Source of the DNA: Nitrospinota bacterium
Lineage (GTDB): Bacteria; Nitrospinota; Nitrospinia; Nitrospinales; VA-1
Reading direction: 5' to 3'
Assembly (NCBI GenBank): GCA_022567815.1
Contig: JADFGI010000088.1
Span: 1-9,605, forward strand
DNA: 9,605 nucleotides
Below, in pieces: positions 1 through 6,372 of the stretch. The position numbers and the translations under genes were made by a program. Each line of letters begins with the position of its first letter. Position 1 is the stretch's first letter. Below the pieces are notes generated by a model, which did no database searches, was not told where the DNA came from, and saw nothing but the letters and a program-made list of their open reading frames with translations.

Positions 1-1
1 G

Positions 2-97
2 GCCCCGTTTACACGGGGAGGAAGCTTGGGCCAGACGCTACGCGAGGCCCTGAAAACGTTTAGAGGAAAAATTCAGCACTTTGAAGGATTCGGTTAG
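2..97 (+). CDS. Possible C-terminal fragment of an unidentified protein (5' end outside window)
   Basis: One + strand frame is open from the window edge and stops with TAG at 95-97, giving 31 residues rich in Lys, Arg, Gly and Phe and ending in EGFG. There is no start codon in the visible part, so it would be the tail of a gene entering from the left. I do not recognise the family. Support is weak because another frame is also open for about 50 bases. A hairpin 30 bases downstream and a converging ORF beyond it fit a gene end here. It could be chance. Confidence 0.35.
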   Translation, partial: APFTRGGSLGQTLREALKTFRGKIQHFEGFG

Positions 98-127
98 CCA
101 CAAATCCATAGCGCGTTAATATTTGGT

Positions 128-143
128 CCAGCCCTAAGGCTGG
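128..143. terminator. Short hairpin between two convergent reading frames
   Basis: A perfect 6-bp stem (CCAGCC / GGCTGG) encloses a CTAA loop. It lies between the possible gene end at 97 (+) and the stop of the small minus-strand ORF at 148. Neither strand has a T-run after the stem, so it is not a classical intrinsic terminator. A role in 3' end formation for both genes is inferred from position only. Confidence 0.3.
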
Positions 144-147
144 TGGC

Positions 148-447
148 TCAGGCTGGGGGCCATTGGAGAAAAAGTTCCCAGGCATCCTTGAAATTGGAGG
201 TGGAAAACTTTCGGGTTATTCCGGGTCCATTTGAATCTGGAACTTTGGAAACGACAATATGCTTTTCAGTAATGCTAACAATTTCAATGAAAATTGACAT
301 TTTATCAGCCATGACACAGCCCGTGCCACGCATGATTTCCTCCAATACATGTTTTGCGGAATTATGAATCTCTATTCCGTTTTTGTTGATTAATTTTACC
401 AATTCATTTCCCTTCAATCGGGTGTTACAGGCGTAAAGTCCTTCCAT
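148..447 (-). CDS. Small hypothetical protein (about 99 aa), start uncertain
   Basis: The frame is open from 501 to a TGA at 148-150 and could encode 99 residues from the ATG at 447, or 117 from a TTG at 501. The product is soluble-looking, with no signal peptide or membrane segment, a central stretch with KHVLEEIMRGTG, and an end in LQWPPA. I do not recognise the family. A promoter-like TTGAAA-16-TAAAAT lies upstream on the same strand (533-560), which supports expression. Neither in-frame start has a ribosome binding site. The only good one, AAAGAGG at 469-475, serves an ATG at 463 in another frame that stops after 12 codons. The gene may therefore be frameshifted, preceded by a leader peptide, or not real. 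Confidence 0.42.
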   Translation of the reverse strand: MEGLYACNTRLKGNELVKLINKNGIEIHNSAKHVLEEIMRGTGCVMADKMSIFIEIVSITEKHIVVSKVPDSNGPGITRKFSTSNFKDAWELFLQWPPA

Positions 448-463
448 TTTCAACTTTAAACAT
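425..463 (-). other. Tiny 12-codon ORF with good ribosome binding site, possible leader peptide or frameshift remnant
   Basis: An ATG at 461-463 is preceded at 5-nt spacing by AAAGAGG (469-475). The frame reads MFKVENGRTLRL and then stops with TAA. The ORF overlaps the start region of the small minus-strand gene in another frame. It is either a translated leader, or the true N-terminus of that gene separated from its body by a one-base change. The sequence alone does not decide. Confidence 0.3.
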
Positions 464-520
464 ATATACCTCTTTGGCCAAAACCTCAAGAATCCATTCA
501 AATAAGGGTAGTAATTACAT

Positions 521-547
521 TTGGTTTACGTTATTTTAGAATATAAT
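521..547 (+). promoter_or_regulatory. Candidate promoter for cheB
   Basis: A perfect TATAAT lies at 542-547 on the + strand, with only a weak -35 match (TTGGTT at 521-526, 15-nt spacer). Transcription would start around 554 and give a leader of about 135 nt before cheB. It overlaps the opposing promoter candidate at 533-560, so the two could compete. Confidence 0.33.
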
Positions 548-560
548 AGTTACTTTTCAA
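533..560 (-). promoter_or_regulatory. Candidate sigma70-type promoter for the small minus-strand ORF
   Basis: On the minus strand, a TTGAAA -35 box (555-560) and a TAAAAT -10 box (533-538) are separated by 16 nt. Each matches the consensus at five of six positions. Transcription would start near 526, upstream of the ORF ending at 148. The region is AT-rich, so chance matches are likelier than usual. Confidence 0.4.
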
Positions 561-603
561 CTATTTGAATTTATGAGCTTTTTGGCTCTTTTGGATTTAT
601 TAT

Positions 604-641
604 CCCAAATTCCATTTAATAAAATCACATTGGAATGTGGG
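604..641. repeat. Overlapping inverted repeats in the cheB leader
   Basis: Arms at 604-614 and 631-641 pair at 10 of 11 positions around a 16-nt loop. A second, smaller inverted repeat (CACATT-GG-AATGTG, 626-639) reuses part of the right arm, so the two structures exclude each other. They lie between the candidate promoter and the cheB ribosome binding site. An operator or a switching leader hairpin is possible; no known regulator or riboswitch is recognised. Confidence 0.35.
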
Positions 642-688
642 GCGAATAACTCCTGAATTCCCCCTCGTTTCTCCCTAAGGAAATTTTT

Positions 689-1786
689 ATGAGAAAAATC
701 AGGGTTCTGGTTGTCGATGACTCGGTAGTGGTCCGCAAAATCGTGACGGAAAGTTTGACGGTCGACCCGGAAATCGATGTCGTGGGGATCGCGGCGAATG
801 GAAAAATTGCCCTGGCAAAAATTCCGCAACTCAATCCGGACATCATCACTCTGGATATAGAAATGCCTGTCATGGACGGCCTGCAAGCGCTGGTGGAAAT
901 TCGTAAATTATATCCTGCGCTTCCGGTGATAATGTTCAGCACTCTGACGGAGCACGGCGGAGTCAAAACGCTTGAAGCCCTTTCCCTGGGCGCCACGGAT
1001 TATGTGACCAAACCGGCCAATGTGGGAAGTGTTTCCATCGCCATGAAAAGGATCCGTGATGAACTTGTCCCAAAAATCAAAACCTTCTGCTCCGAAAAGG
1101 CGGGACTGAAACTTCCTCTCAAAGCCAAACCGGAACCCGTTGCCAAAGCAAAACCGTTCCTCCAAAAAACCTTCACGCCGAAGGTTGCGCCATCAACCAA
1201 CACCAAAATCGAAATTGTGGCCATTGGCGTTTCCACGGGAGGTCCCAACGCTCTGGCGGATTTATTCCCGGTGTTTCCAAAAAATTTCCCCGTCCCAATC
1301 GTTATCGTTCAGCACATGCCGCCTTTTTTCACCAAGCTCCTTGCGGATCGGCTTTCGTCCAAATCCAATCTTGTTGTTGTAGAAGGCGCCGCAGGGCAAG
1401 TGTTGCAACCGGGACAAGCCTGGATCGCCCCTGGAGATTTCCACATGGTTTTGGAAAAAAATGGAACCAATTATAAAATTCTAACCAACCAGGCTCCGCC
1501 TGAAAATTCCTGCCGCCCGTCGGTAGACGTTCTTTTCAGGTCGGTAGCCGAACTCTTTGGCCCCAGGGTACTTTCGGTCATATTAACGGGAATGGGGCAG
1601 GATGGGCTCAATGGTAGCGAGCATATCAAGGACGCTGGAGGCAGGGTGATCGTTCAGGATGAAAATACCAGCGTTGTCTGGGGCATGCCGGGGTTTGTGG
1701 CAAAAGCTGGCTTGGCGGAAAAGGTTTTGCCTTTAAATCAAATTGGCCGGGAAATCATCAGAATTGTAACTATCGGAAGATCCTGA
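689..1786 (+). CDS. cheB: Chemotaxis response regulator protein-glutamate methylesterase CheB
   Basis: CheB removes methyl groups from glutamates (and deamidates glutamines) on chemoreceptors, resetting sensitivity; CheA phosphorylation activates it. The 365 residues hold an N-terminal receiver domain (about 1-125) with the acidic pair D10/D11, phosphoacceptor D56, S84/T85 and K108 in the TKPA motif. A Lys/Pro-rich linker (about 130-172) leads to the methylesterase domain. The catalytic triad is intact: S182 in the VSTGGP loop, H209 in QHMP and D305 in GMGQDG. Length is normal for the family. The start is supported by TAAGGA seven bases upstream. The gene stands alone on + and converges on cheW. 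No cheR is nearby, although the two are often neighbours. Identification is firm; which receptors it serves is unknown. Confidence 0.97.
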   Translation: MRKIRVLVVDDSVVVRKIVTESLTVDPEIDVVGIAANGKIALAKIPQLNPDIITLDIEMPVMDGLQALVEIRKLYPALPVIMFSTLTEHGGVKTLEALSLGATDYVTKPANVGSVSIAMKRIRDELVPKIKTFCSEKAGLKLPLKAKPEPVAKAKPFLQKTFTPKVAPSTNTKIEIVAIGVSTGGPNALADLFPVFPKNFPVPIVIVQHMPPFFTKLLADRLSSKSNLVVVEGAAGQVLQPGQAWIAPGDFHMVLEKNGTNYKILTNQAPPENSCRPSVDVLFRSVAELFGPRVLSVILTGMGQDGLNGSEHIKDAGGRVIVQDENTSVVWGMPGFVAKAGLAEKVLPLNQIGREIIRIVTIGRS

Positions 1787-1808
1787 CTCAACCCCCTCCC
1801 CTCTTTTC

Positions 1809-1837
1809 AGGCAGGAACACAGATGGGAATCCTCGCC
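1809..1837. terminator. Imperfect hairpin between convergent cheB and cheW
   Basis: The arms AGGCAGGA and TCCTcGCCT pair over eight bases with one bulged C in the 51-nt gap between the two stop codons. Neither strand shows a T-run next to the stem, so intrinsic termination is doubtful. It is offered as the only structured element in the gap. Confidence 0.25.
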
Positions 1838-2293
1838 TCACACCTCCCCTGCCATACTCACGGGGGGTCCTAGACGGACCGTCTTTTCCGTGTCCAGGGT
1901 CAGCAGAAGTTTGTTTTCCAATTTATAAACACCGAGCACCAGTTCTCTGGTGATTTCGTCGATGGTATCTGGTGGGCGCTCAAAATTATCTTCCGAAACC
2001 TCCAGAACCTCGGCAATTTTATCGACCAGAAGGCTGACGACTCCTTCCTCCGTACGGACAACCACGTTCATGGGCAATTTGCCATCGGGCAATTCATCCA
2101 TACCGAGCCTGGCCCTCAGGTCAATGGCCGTGATGATCTGCCCCCTGAGGTTAATCAATCCACGAACCACCGAATGGGCCAGCGGCACCCGGGTCATCTC
2201 CTGATACTTGAAAACTTCCTGGACGTTTTCGACTTCAACGCCGAAAAAAAGGTCACCGAGGTAAAAAGTACAATATTGCCTATTCTGAGCCAT
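1838..2293 (-). CDS. cheW: Chemotaxis coupling protein CheW
   Basis: CheW is the adaptor that links the kinase CheA to the cytoplasmic tips of chemoreceptors. The 151 residues form a single CheW domain. The signature VRGLINLRGQIITAIDLRARLG (split here as VRGLINLRG at 43-51 and IDLRARLG at 57-64) matches the conserved receptor/CheA-binding core. There is no extra domain, signal peptide or membrane segment. The ATG at 2291-2293 has AGGA at about nine bases. Only 15 nt separate it from the cheA stop, so the two are almost certainly cotranscribed and translationally linked. It is the last gene of the cheX-cheA-cheW unit and meets cheB tail to tail. Its role next to the two CheW-like domains inside CheA is an open question. 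Confidence 0.96.
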   Translation of the reverse strand: MAQNRQYCTFYLGDLFFGVEVENVQEVFKYQEMTRVPLAHSVVRGLINLRGQIITAIDLRARLGMDELPDGKLPMNVVVRTEEGVVSLLVDKIAEVLEVSEDNFERPPDTIDEITRELVLGVYKLENKLLLTLDTEKTVRLGPPVSMAGEV

Positions 2294-2308
2294 AATTTAA
2301 TTTCCTAT

Positions 2309-4693
2309 TCAAACGGTGGCAAGGGGTTGATTATCAAAAAACGTAGGATCATGTTCGCGGACAATACCTTCCGCATCCAGAAGATCGGTAACCAGGTTCT
2401 GCACTACAATCGTACCCAGGGTCCCTTTCCGGTTTGAAGCTCGCTTGGTGGTGATGGTCTCCTCTACAATATCGAGGATTTTGTCCGCCACCAGGGCCAC
2501 GCTTTTTCCATTTTTAGTATAAACGACTGCCTGCAGAGTTTCCTTTTCAGTATAACTCGTATCCCCATTGAATATTTTGGCAAGATAAATGAGCGGCATG
2601 ATCTCTCCACGATATTGGACCACATCCTGGTTGCCGGACCTTTCGATATCGGCCTGTTTGAATTCTTCCAGGCGGGCCACCATGGAAAGCGGAATGGCCA
2701 TGCGTCCCTTCTCACCAATGCCAAAAAGAAGCAGGGTTTGTTTGTCTGTTGCTTTTTCATCACCTTTTTCGGAAGATTCCAGGCGCGACCGCTTCCGGGT
2801 CTGGGTAACAACACGGGCTGATTGCGCCAATCCCATTACGTCCAGAATCAAAGCCACTTTGCCATCCCCCATGATGGTGGCGCCGGAAAAAGCAGGGATT
2901 CCCTTCAATTGCTGGCTGAGTGGCTTGACCACAATTTCTTCGGTATCACGAACCCCCTCCACCACCAACCCGAACTGACGTTCATCAGCTTGAAGCACCA
3001 CTATATTTACTTTGTCGTTATCATCTTTCTTTTTCACCTTGAGTTCTTCGCTCAAATAGATCAAAGGAAGCAGATGCCCCCTCAATCTGTAGACGGGAGC
3101 CCCCTTGATAAATTCTACGTTTTTACTAATCTGCTCACCCTCAAGCAAAACCAATTCCAACAAGTTGACCTGAGGAATGGCATATCGATCACCTCCCGTC
3201 ATAACAGTTAGAGCCGGGATGATCGCCAAAGTGAGAGGGATTTTAATCTTCAGGGTGGTTCCTTCCCCGTATGTGCTTTGGATATCAACGGTTCCGCCGA
3301 TTTTTTCAATGTTGGTTTTCACCACATCCATGCCGACACCGCGACCGGAAACATTGGTCACCTTTTCCGCGGTGGAAAAACCGGCGGCAAAAACCAGGTT
3401 GACCAACTCATGGTCGCTCATTCGCGACGCCTGGTCCGGGGTGATTAAATGTTTTTCCAGAGCCTTTTCCTTGATTTTTTCCGGATTGATCCCCCTGCCA
3501 TCATCAATGATTTCGATATTGACCTGGCCGCCTTCATGGAAAGCGCGTAGTTTCAACAAACCTTCTTCAGGTTTCCCCGCCGCTTTCCTGTCTTCGGGGC
3601 TTTCAATTCCATGATCTGCAGAGTTGCGGATGATGTGGGTCAGGGGATCTTTAATTGCTTCAATCAGCGTTTTATCCAGCTCGGTTTCCTTGCCCTCCAT
3701 TTCCAGGCGAATCTTTTTACCGCAGGATGCGGCCAGATCACGAACCACGCGGGGAAATTTACTCCAGACATTACCAATCGTTTGCATTCGGGTTTTCATA
3801 ACCCCTTCCTGAAGTTCCGTTGTCACCAGGTTGAGGTGTTGCGTCGTTGCCAAAAATCCCGCATCCTGACCTTTGGAGCTAAACTGCAATATCTGGTTTC
3901 TGGCCAAAACCAATTCCCCCACCAGATTCATCAATTGATCCAGGAGGGTAACGTCGACACGGATATTGGTATCGGCCATGCTGCGGACTTCCTGCTTGCG
4001 CTCCACGCCGCCATTGGGTTCGGCTGGCTTGGCCGGCGAATCTTCTTTTTTGCTTTTGCTTTCCGGAACCAAAATTTGAGCCGACTGTTCGTCCTGAGCG
4101 ACAGGGACAATCTCTTCACTTTTTTCAACCGAGGAAGTTTCCGTGGGCGCTGGAGCTATTTTGGCGGATTCGCCTTTTTGCAGGGTGGTCAGCGTCTCTA
4201 TCAATTCTGAATAATCTACGACACCTTCATTCTGGCTTTTTTCTATACATGAAAGCATCTGCCGGATGGCATCCACCATGGCAAGGAGAGCGCTGGTGAT
4301 GGGAGGATCCAGGGTTAGTGCTCCGTCCCTCAGCTTGCTCAAAAGATTTTCTCCAACGTGGGCGACGGATTCCAGTTTGGAAAACCCGATAAACCCGCAA
4401 GTTCCCTTGATGGTATGAATAGTGCGAAAAATACTGCTTAAAATACTTACTTCACCTGGATTTTTCTCCAACCCAACAAGGTCTTGATCCAATTGGTCGA
4501 GGTTCTCGTAACTTTCCACGATGAATTCATTAATGATATCGTCCATTCCGCTCATATCCTCGCTGTTATCAACTGAAGAGACTTCCGTGTCAGCTTCCGT
4601 TTGATCTTTATTGATTGGGTCCGGTGTCATATCCGGAGCAACGGGTTCCATTCCCTTTAATAAATCAGAATCCGGTTTCGAGTTTTTATCCAT
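2309..4693 (-). CDS. cheA: Chemotaxis sensor histidine kinase CheA with two C-terminal CheW-like domains
   Basis: CheA autophosphorylates on its HPt histidine in response to receptors and passes the phosphate to CheY and CheB. Visible in the 794 residues: an acidic N-terminal extension (1-50); an HPt domain (about 52-175) with H93 in IHTIKGTCGF; a variable linker (about 176-240) with no evident CheY-binding P2 domain; a dimerisation region (about 245-310); an HATPase domain with the N box around H353/N357/D360, G1 DDGRGI (397-402), F box FAAGFS (435-440) and G2 GRGVGMD (450-456); a CheW-like domain (about 485-622); and a second CheW-like domain (about 651-785). The standard enzyme has one such regulatory domain, so the second accounts for the long tail. 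All catalytic boxes are intact. The start has GAGG five bases upstream. It lies between cheX (62-nt gap) and cheW (15-nt gap). Confidence 0.97.
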   Translation of the reverse strand: MDKNSKPDSDLLKGMEPVAPDMTPDPINKDQTEADTEVSSVDNSEDMSGMDDIINEFIVESYENLDQLDQDLVGLEKNPGEVSILSSIFRTIHTIKGTCGFIGFSKLESVAHVGENLLSKLRDGALTLDPPITSALLAMVDAIRQMLSCIEKSQNEGVVDYSELIETLTTLQKGESAKIAPAPTETSSVEKSEEIVPVAQDEQSAQILVPESKSKKEDSPAKPAEPNGGVERKQEVRSMADTNIRVDVTLLDQLMNLVGELVLARNQILQFSSKGQDAGFLATTQHLNLVTTELQEGVMKTRMQTIGNVWSKFPRVVRDLAASCGKKIRLEMEGKETELDKTLIEAIKDPLTHIIRNSADHGIESPEDRKAAGKPEEGLLKLRAFHEGGQVNIEIIDDGRGINPEKIKEKALEKHLITPDQASRMSDHELVNLVFAAGFSTAEKVTNVSGRGVGMDVVKTNIEKIGGTVDIQSTYGEGTTLKIKIPLTLAIIPALTVMTGGDRYAIPQVNLLELVLLEGEQISKNVEFIKGAPVYRLRGHLLPLIYLSEELKVKKKDDNDKVNIVVLQADERQFGLVVEGVRDTEEIVVKPLSQQLKGIPAFSGATIMGDGKVALILDVMGLAQSARVVTQTRKRSRLESSEKGDEKATDKQTLLLFGIGEKGRMAIPLSMVARLEEFKQADIERSGNQDVVQYRGEIMPLIYLAKIFNGDTSYTEKETLQAVVYTKNGKSVALVADKILDIVEETITTKRASNRKGTLGTIVVQNLVTDLLDAEGIVREHDPTFFDNQPLATV

Positions 4694-4699
4694 AAAAAC
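4682..4699. repeat. Perfect palindrome centred on the cheA start codon
   Basis: Arms of eight bases (GTTTTTAT / ATAAAAAC) flank a two-base centre, and the cheA start codon (4691-4693) falls in the middle. In the mRNA this could form a 7-bp, AU-rich stem with a UGGA loop that includes most of the AUG, directly after the GAGG ribosome binding site. A weak control of cheA initiation is possible but unproven. Confidence 0.4.
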
Positions 4700-4724
4700 C
4701 TCGTTTTCAGCTTTTCAAAAACCT

Positions 4725-4737
4725 GCCGCTAACCGGC
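4725..4737 (-). other. Small hairpin in the cheX-cheA gap
   Basis: The stem GCCG/CGGC has a five-base loop. On the transcribed strand it is followed after AGG by five T residues. The stem is too short for a strong intrinsic terminator. It could weaken read-through from cheX into cheA or act as a processing site. Confidence 0.25.
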
Positions 4738-4755
4738 TTGTCCAGAAAAAAACCG

Positions 4756-5274
4756 TTAAGCGCCAGGAGTTGCACCCATCATTTCATTAGAATTTCCCAC
4801 CGCAATTTTGATCATGACGTCTTTACCCAATACTGTGTAATGCATTTTTTTATCAGGAATACCCTTGGCCATAAAAGGTTCCACATTTTGACCGCGTAAC
4901 ACGGTCGGAAGAGACATCGCAACCTTCACCCCTTGCACCCCCATCCGGGCGACAATATCGCCAGCCATGACATTTGCCAATTCGCCGATGACATCACCCA
5001 TGTCAGGGTTGTCGTATGGGACCTCAAAACCGCAAAACTTTTCAGCTAATGTCTCAGCGGAATCTTTCGGAAACGCCAACATCAATATCCAGGAAGCGTC
5101 GCCTACGAAGGAGATGATTCCTACCACTCCATCGCCGATATTTTTGCTATTATCATCCCCATCATATTCAGGAACGACTCCAAAAATCTTTTTAAATATG
5201 GATGAAACCGAATCACTCACACAATTAGTGATAACTACTGGCATTTCATTTTCTTTTATTTCAATAGCGGCCAT
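4756..5274 (-). CDS. cheX: CheX-type CheY-P phosphatase
   Basis: CheX/CheC-family proteins hydrolyse the aspartyl phosphate of CheY-P and so end the signal in organisms that lack CheZ. The 172 residues resemble the CheX fold (alternating strands and helices, no membrane segment). They contain the family's catalytic E-x-x-N pattern as E98 and N101 in the segment VIGELANVMAGD. Only one such motif is seen, as in CheX; CheC usually has two. The start has AAAGGA six bases upstream. It is the first gene after the strong promoter at 5373-5400 and precedes cheA by 62 nt. Its position supports a role in the CheA/CheY pathway, with the CheY encoded at 5529-5906 as the likely substrate. The assignment rests on the motif, overall pattern and context. 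Confidence 0.85.
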   Translation of the reverse strand: MAAIEIKENEMPVVITNCVSDSVSSIFKKIFGVVPEYDGDDNSKNIGDGVVGIISFVGDASWILMLAFPKDSAETLAEKFCGFEVPYDNPDMGDVIGELANVMAGDIVARMGVQGVKVAMSLPTVLRGQNVEPFMAKGIPDKKMHYTVLGKDVMIKIAVGNSNEMMGATPGA

Positions 5275-5356
5275 GTTTGATCCTTTATTTCCGGTCCAAT
5301 AATTGTTTGCAACTCATATTGAACAGTTAGCAATTTCAGAACCGATTAGTTTTATC

Positions 5357-5372
5357 AAACTTAAACAAGTTT
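5357..5372. repeat. Inverted repeat at the presumed cheX transcription start
   Basis: A perfect AAACTT-AAAC-AAGTTT inverted repeat directly abuts the -10 box of the cheX promoter on its downstream side, where transcription would begin. A repressor or activator site is a natural reading of the position. A hairpin at the very 5' end of the mRNA is an alternative. No known binding motif is recognised. Confidence 0.35.
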
Positions 5373-5400
5373 ATTATAATTTAAATTAAAAAACAGTCAA
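5373..5400 (-). promoter_or_regulatory. Strong sigma70-type promoter for cheX-cheA-cheW
   Basis: On the minus strand, TTGACT (5395-5400) and a perfect TATAAT (5373-5378) are separated by 16 nt. Only one hexamer position departs from consensus more than slightly, and the spacer is AT-rich. The start site would be near 5366, giving a leader of about 90 nt before cheX. No sigma28- or sigma54-type motif is seen, so the unit looks housekeeping-driven. Confidence 0.65.
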
Positions 5401-5493
5401 TGTAAATTAAAATAAACTCGGCTCTTATTTTTCTTCCGCTAATTGTATCCCTTAACGGATAAAATGGGCTTTTAACAAGTTTTTAAACAAAGA

Positions 5494-5523
5494 AACCCCG
5501 GAATTTTTCAAATATCAGGGGTT
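5494..5523 (-). terminator. Probable terminator of cheY
   Basis: A 6-bp stem (AACCCC / GGGGTT) with an 18-nt loop begins five bases after the cheY stop. On the minus strand it is followed by a T-rich tail (TCTTTGTTT). The loop is longer than ideal, so termination may be partial. It separates cheY from the cheX promoter. Confidence 0.5.
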
Positions 5524-5528
5524 ATTAA

Positions 5529-5906
5529 TTATTTGAAAATTGACTTTATCTTTTCTTCCAACTGATTGGCATTGAAGGGTTTGACAATATACTGGTTCAC
5601 ACCCGCTTCGACGGCTTCCACAATTTTTGATTTATCCGCTTCCGAGGTGACCATGATAAAGGCTGTGCCTTTCAGACCCGAATCCTTTCGCACTTCCTTT
5701 AAAAATTCGATACCTGTCATTTTGGGCATATTCCAATCGGACACCACCAAATCAAAGGGACTCTCTCCCAATTTTTTAAGCGCCGCGACTCCGTCTTCTG
5801 CATCCGAGATATCGTGAAACCCCAGTTCTTTCAAATTCTTTTTGATGATCTGCCGCATGACTGACGAATCATCTACCACCAAAACCTTTTTTTTATCGTA
5901 TGCCAT
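5529..5906 (-). CDS. cheY: Single-domain chemotaxis response regulator CheY
   Basis: CheY-P, made by CheA, diffuses to the flagellar motor switch and changes its rotation. The 125 residues are a lone receiver domain with every key position: D12/D13 for Mg2+, phosphoacceptor D57, T87, Y106 in the switch position of CheY, and K109 in VKPF. There is no output domain. The start codon has an AGGAGG sequence five bases upstream, the strongest ribosome binding site in the che region. It is monocistronic, with its own promoter candidate and a terminator-like hairpin, 254 nt upstream of cheX. CheX is the expected phosphatase. A general receiver of another pathway is possible, but context favours chemotaxis. 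Confidence 0.93.
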   Translation of the reverse strand: MAYDKKKVLVVDDSSVMRQIIKKNLKELGFHDISDAEDGVAALKKLGESPFDLVVSDWNMPKMTGIEFLKEVRKDSGLKGTAFIMVTSEADKSKIVEAVEAGVNQYIVKPFNANQLEEKIKSIFK

Positions 5907-6090
5907 ATCTCCCTCCTCATAATTTGTAAACTGATTTGTTTAAACAATTGTCTCCCGCCCTCTTTAAAATATGCAAAATAGCCTTGGCCTCAAAAAAATT
6001 TCTTCTTCCGAAATTTATCGAACCCCAAATCGACTCGTTTTCGGCCAATACCTTTGCTTTCCACGATCAATTTTTCATTGGTATACATTA

Positions 6091-6119
6091 AAGATAAACT
6101 GGTGATGTATAACTGTCAA
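6091..6119 (-). promoter_or_regulatory. Candidate sigma70-type promoter for cheY
   Basis: A consensus TTGACA (6114-6119) is followed at 17 nt by TATCTT (6091-6096, four of six) on the minus strand. The leader to cheY would be about 178 nt, long for so small a gene. It contains a 6-bp inverted repeat (CCGAAA 6008-6013 / TTTCGG 6039-6044) and a perfect 12-base palindrome (5936-5947). Confidence 0.45.
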
Positions 6120-6352
6120 TAAAAATGTCTATTTGATTTTAAAGGCTATATTAAGGTTTTATAGGGAATTGCTTCTATAAGAAGAGGAACTCTACAGGTT
6201 GGATATTCGTCTGAAAACTTTATACGAACCCTAAATTTCAGCGGAAAATCGTTGAAAAATCGCTTGCTGATATTTGAAATAAATTTGGAACACGGATAAT
6301 AAATGCGGCGGAACAATGCCCGAATTGCCATGAATTTTCGAGGGTTTTCAGT

Positions 6353-6361
6353 GGGGGGGGG
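6353..6361. repeat. Homopolymer of nine G residues just after mqnE
   Basis: The tract lies 11 bases beyond the mqnE stop and reads as nine C on the coding strand. Such tracts slip in replication and sequencing. Here it falls outside any supported gene, so a phase-variable switch is not evident. Confidence 0.6.
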
Positions 6362-6372
6362 CAGAGCAATTT

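Larger units (their letters stand above)
5907..6372. other. 466-nt spacer between cheY and mqnE
   Basis: AT-rich and without a convincing gene. The cheY promoter candidate and leader occupy the left part. The right part (6120-6372) has no recognised RNA, terminator or repeat, apart from a run of nine G at 6353-6361 just beyond the mqnE stop. A 79-codon GTG-start frame spans 6146-6385 but has no ribosome binding site and reads through the G-run as prolines, so it is not called as a gene. Confidence 0.5.

Noticed and set aside
1..142. Possible structured RNA (RNase P or tmRNA end) at the left edge
   Set aside because: The GC-rich start prompted a check, but none of the conserved blocks of RNase P RNA, tmRNA or tRNA is present. 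An open frame to 97 explains it at least as well.
557..1165. Minus-strand open frames opposite the start of cheB
   Set aside because: They lie opposite the well-supported receiver domain of cheB, have no ribosome binding sites and give sequences without family resemblance.
3611..4210. A 199-codon + strand frame inside cheA
   Set aside because: It is antisense to the HPt linker and dimerisation regions of CheA, whose conserved motifs prove the minus strand is coding. It reads as a phenylalanine- and glutamine-rich shadow.
5907..6090. Riboswitch in the long cheY leader
   Set aside because: There are small inverted repeats but no conserved core of a known class such as cyclic di-GMP or SAM riboswitches.
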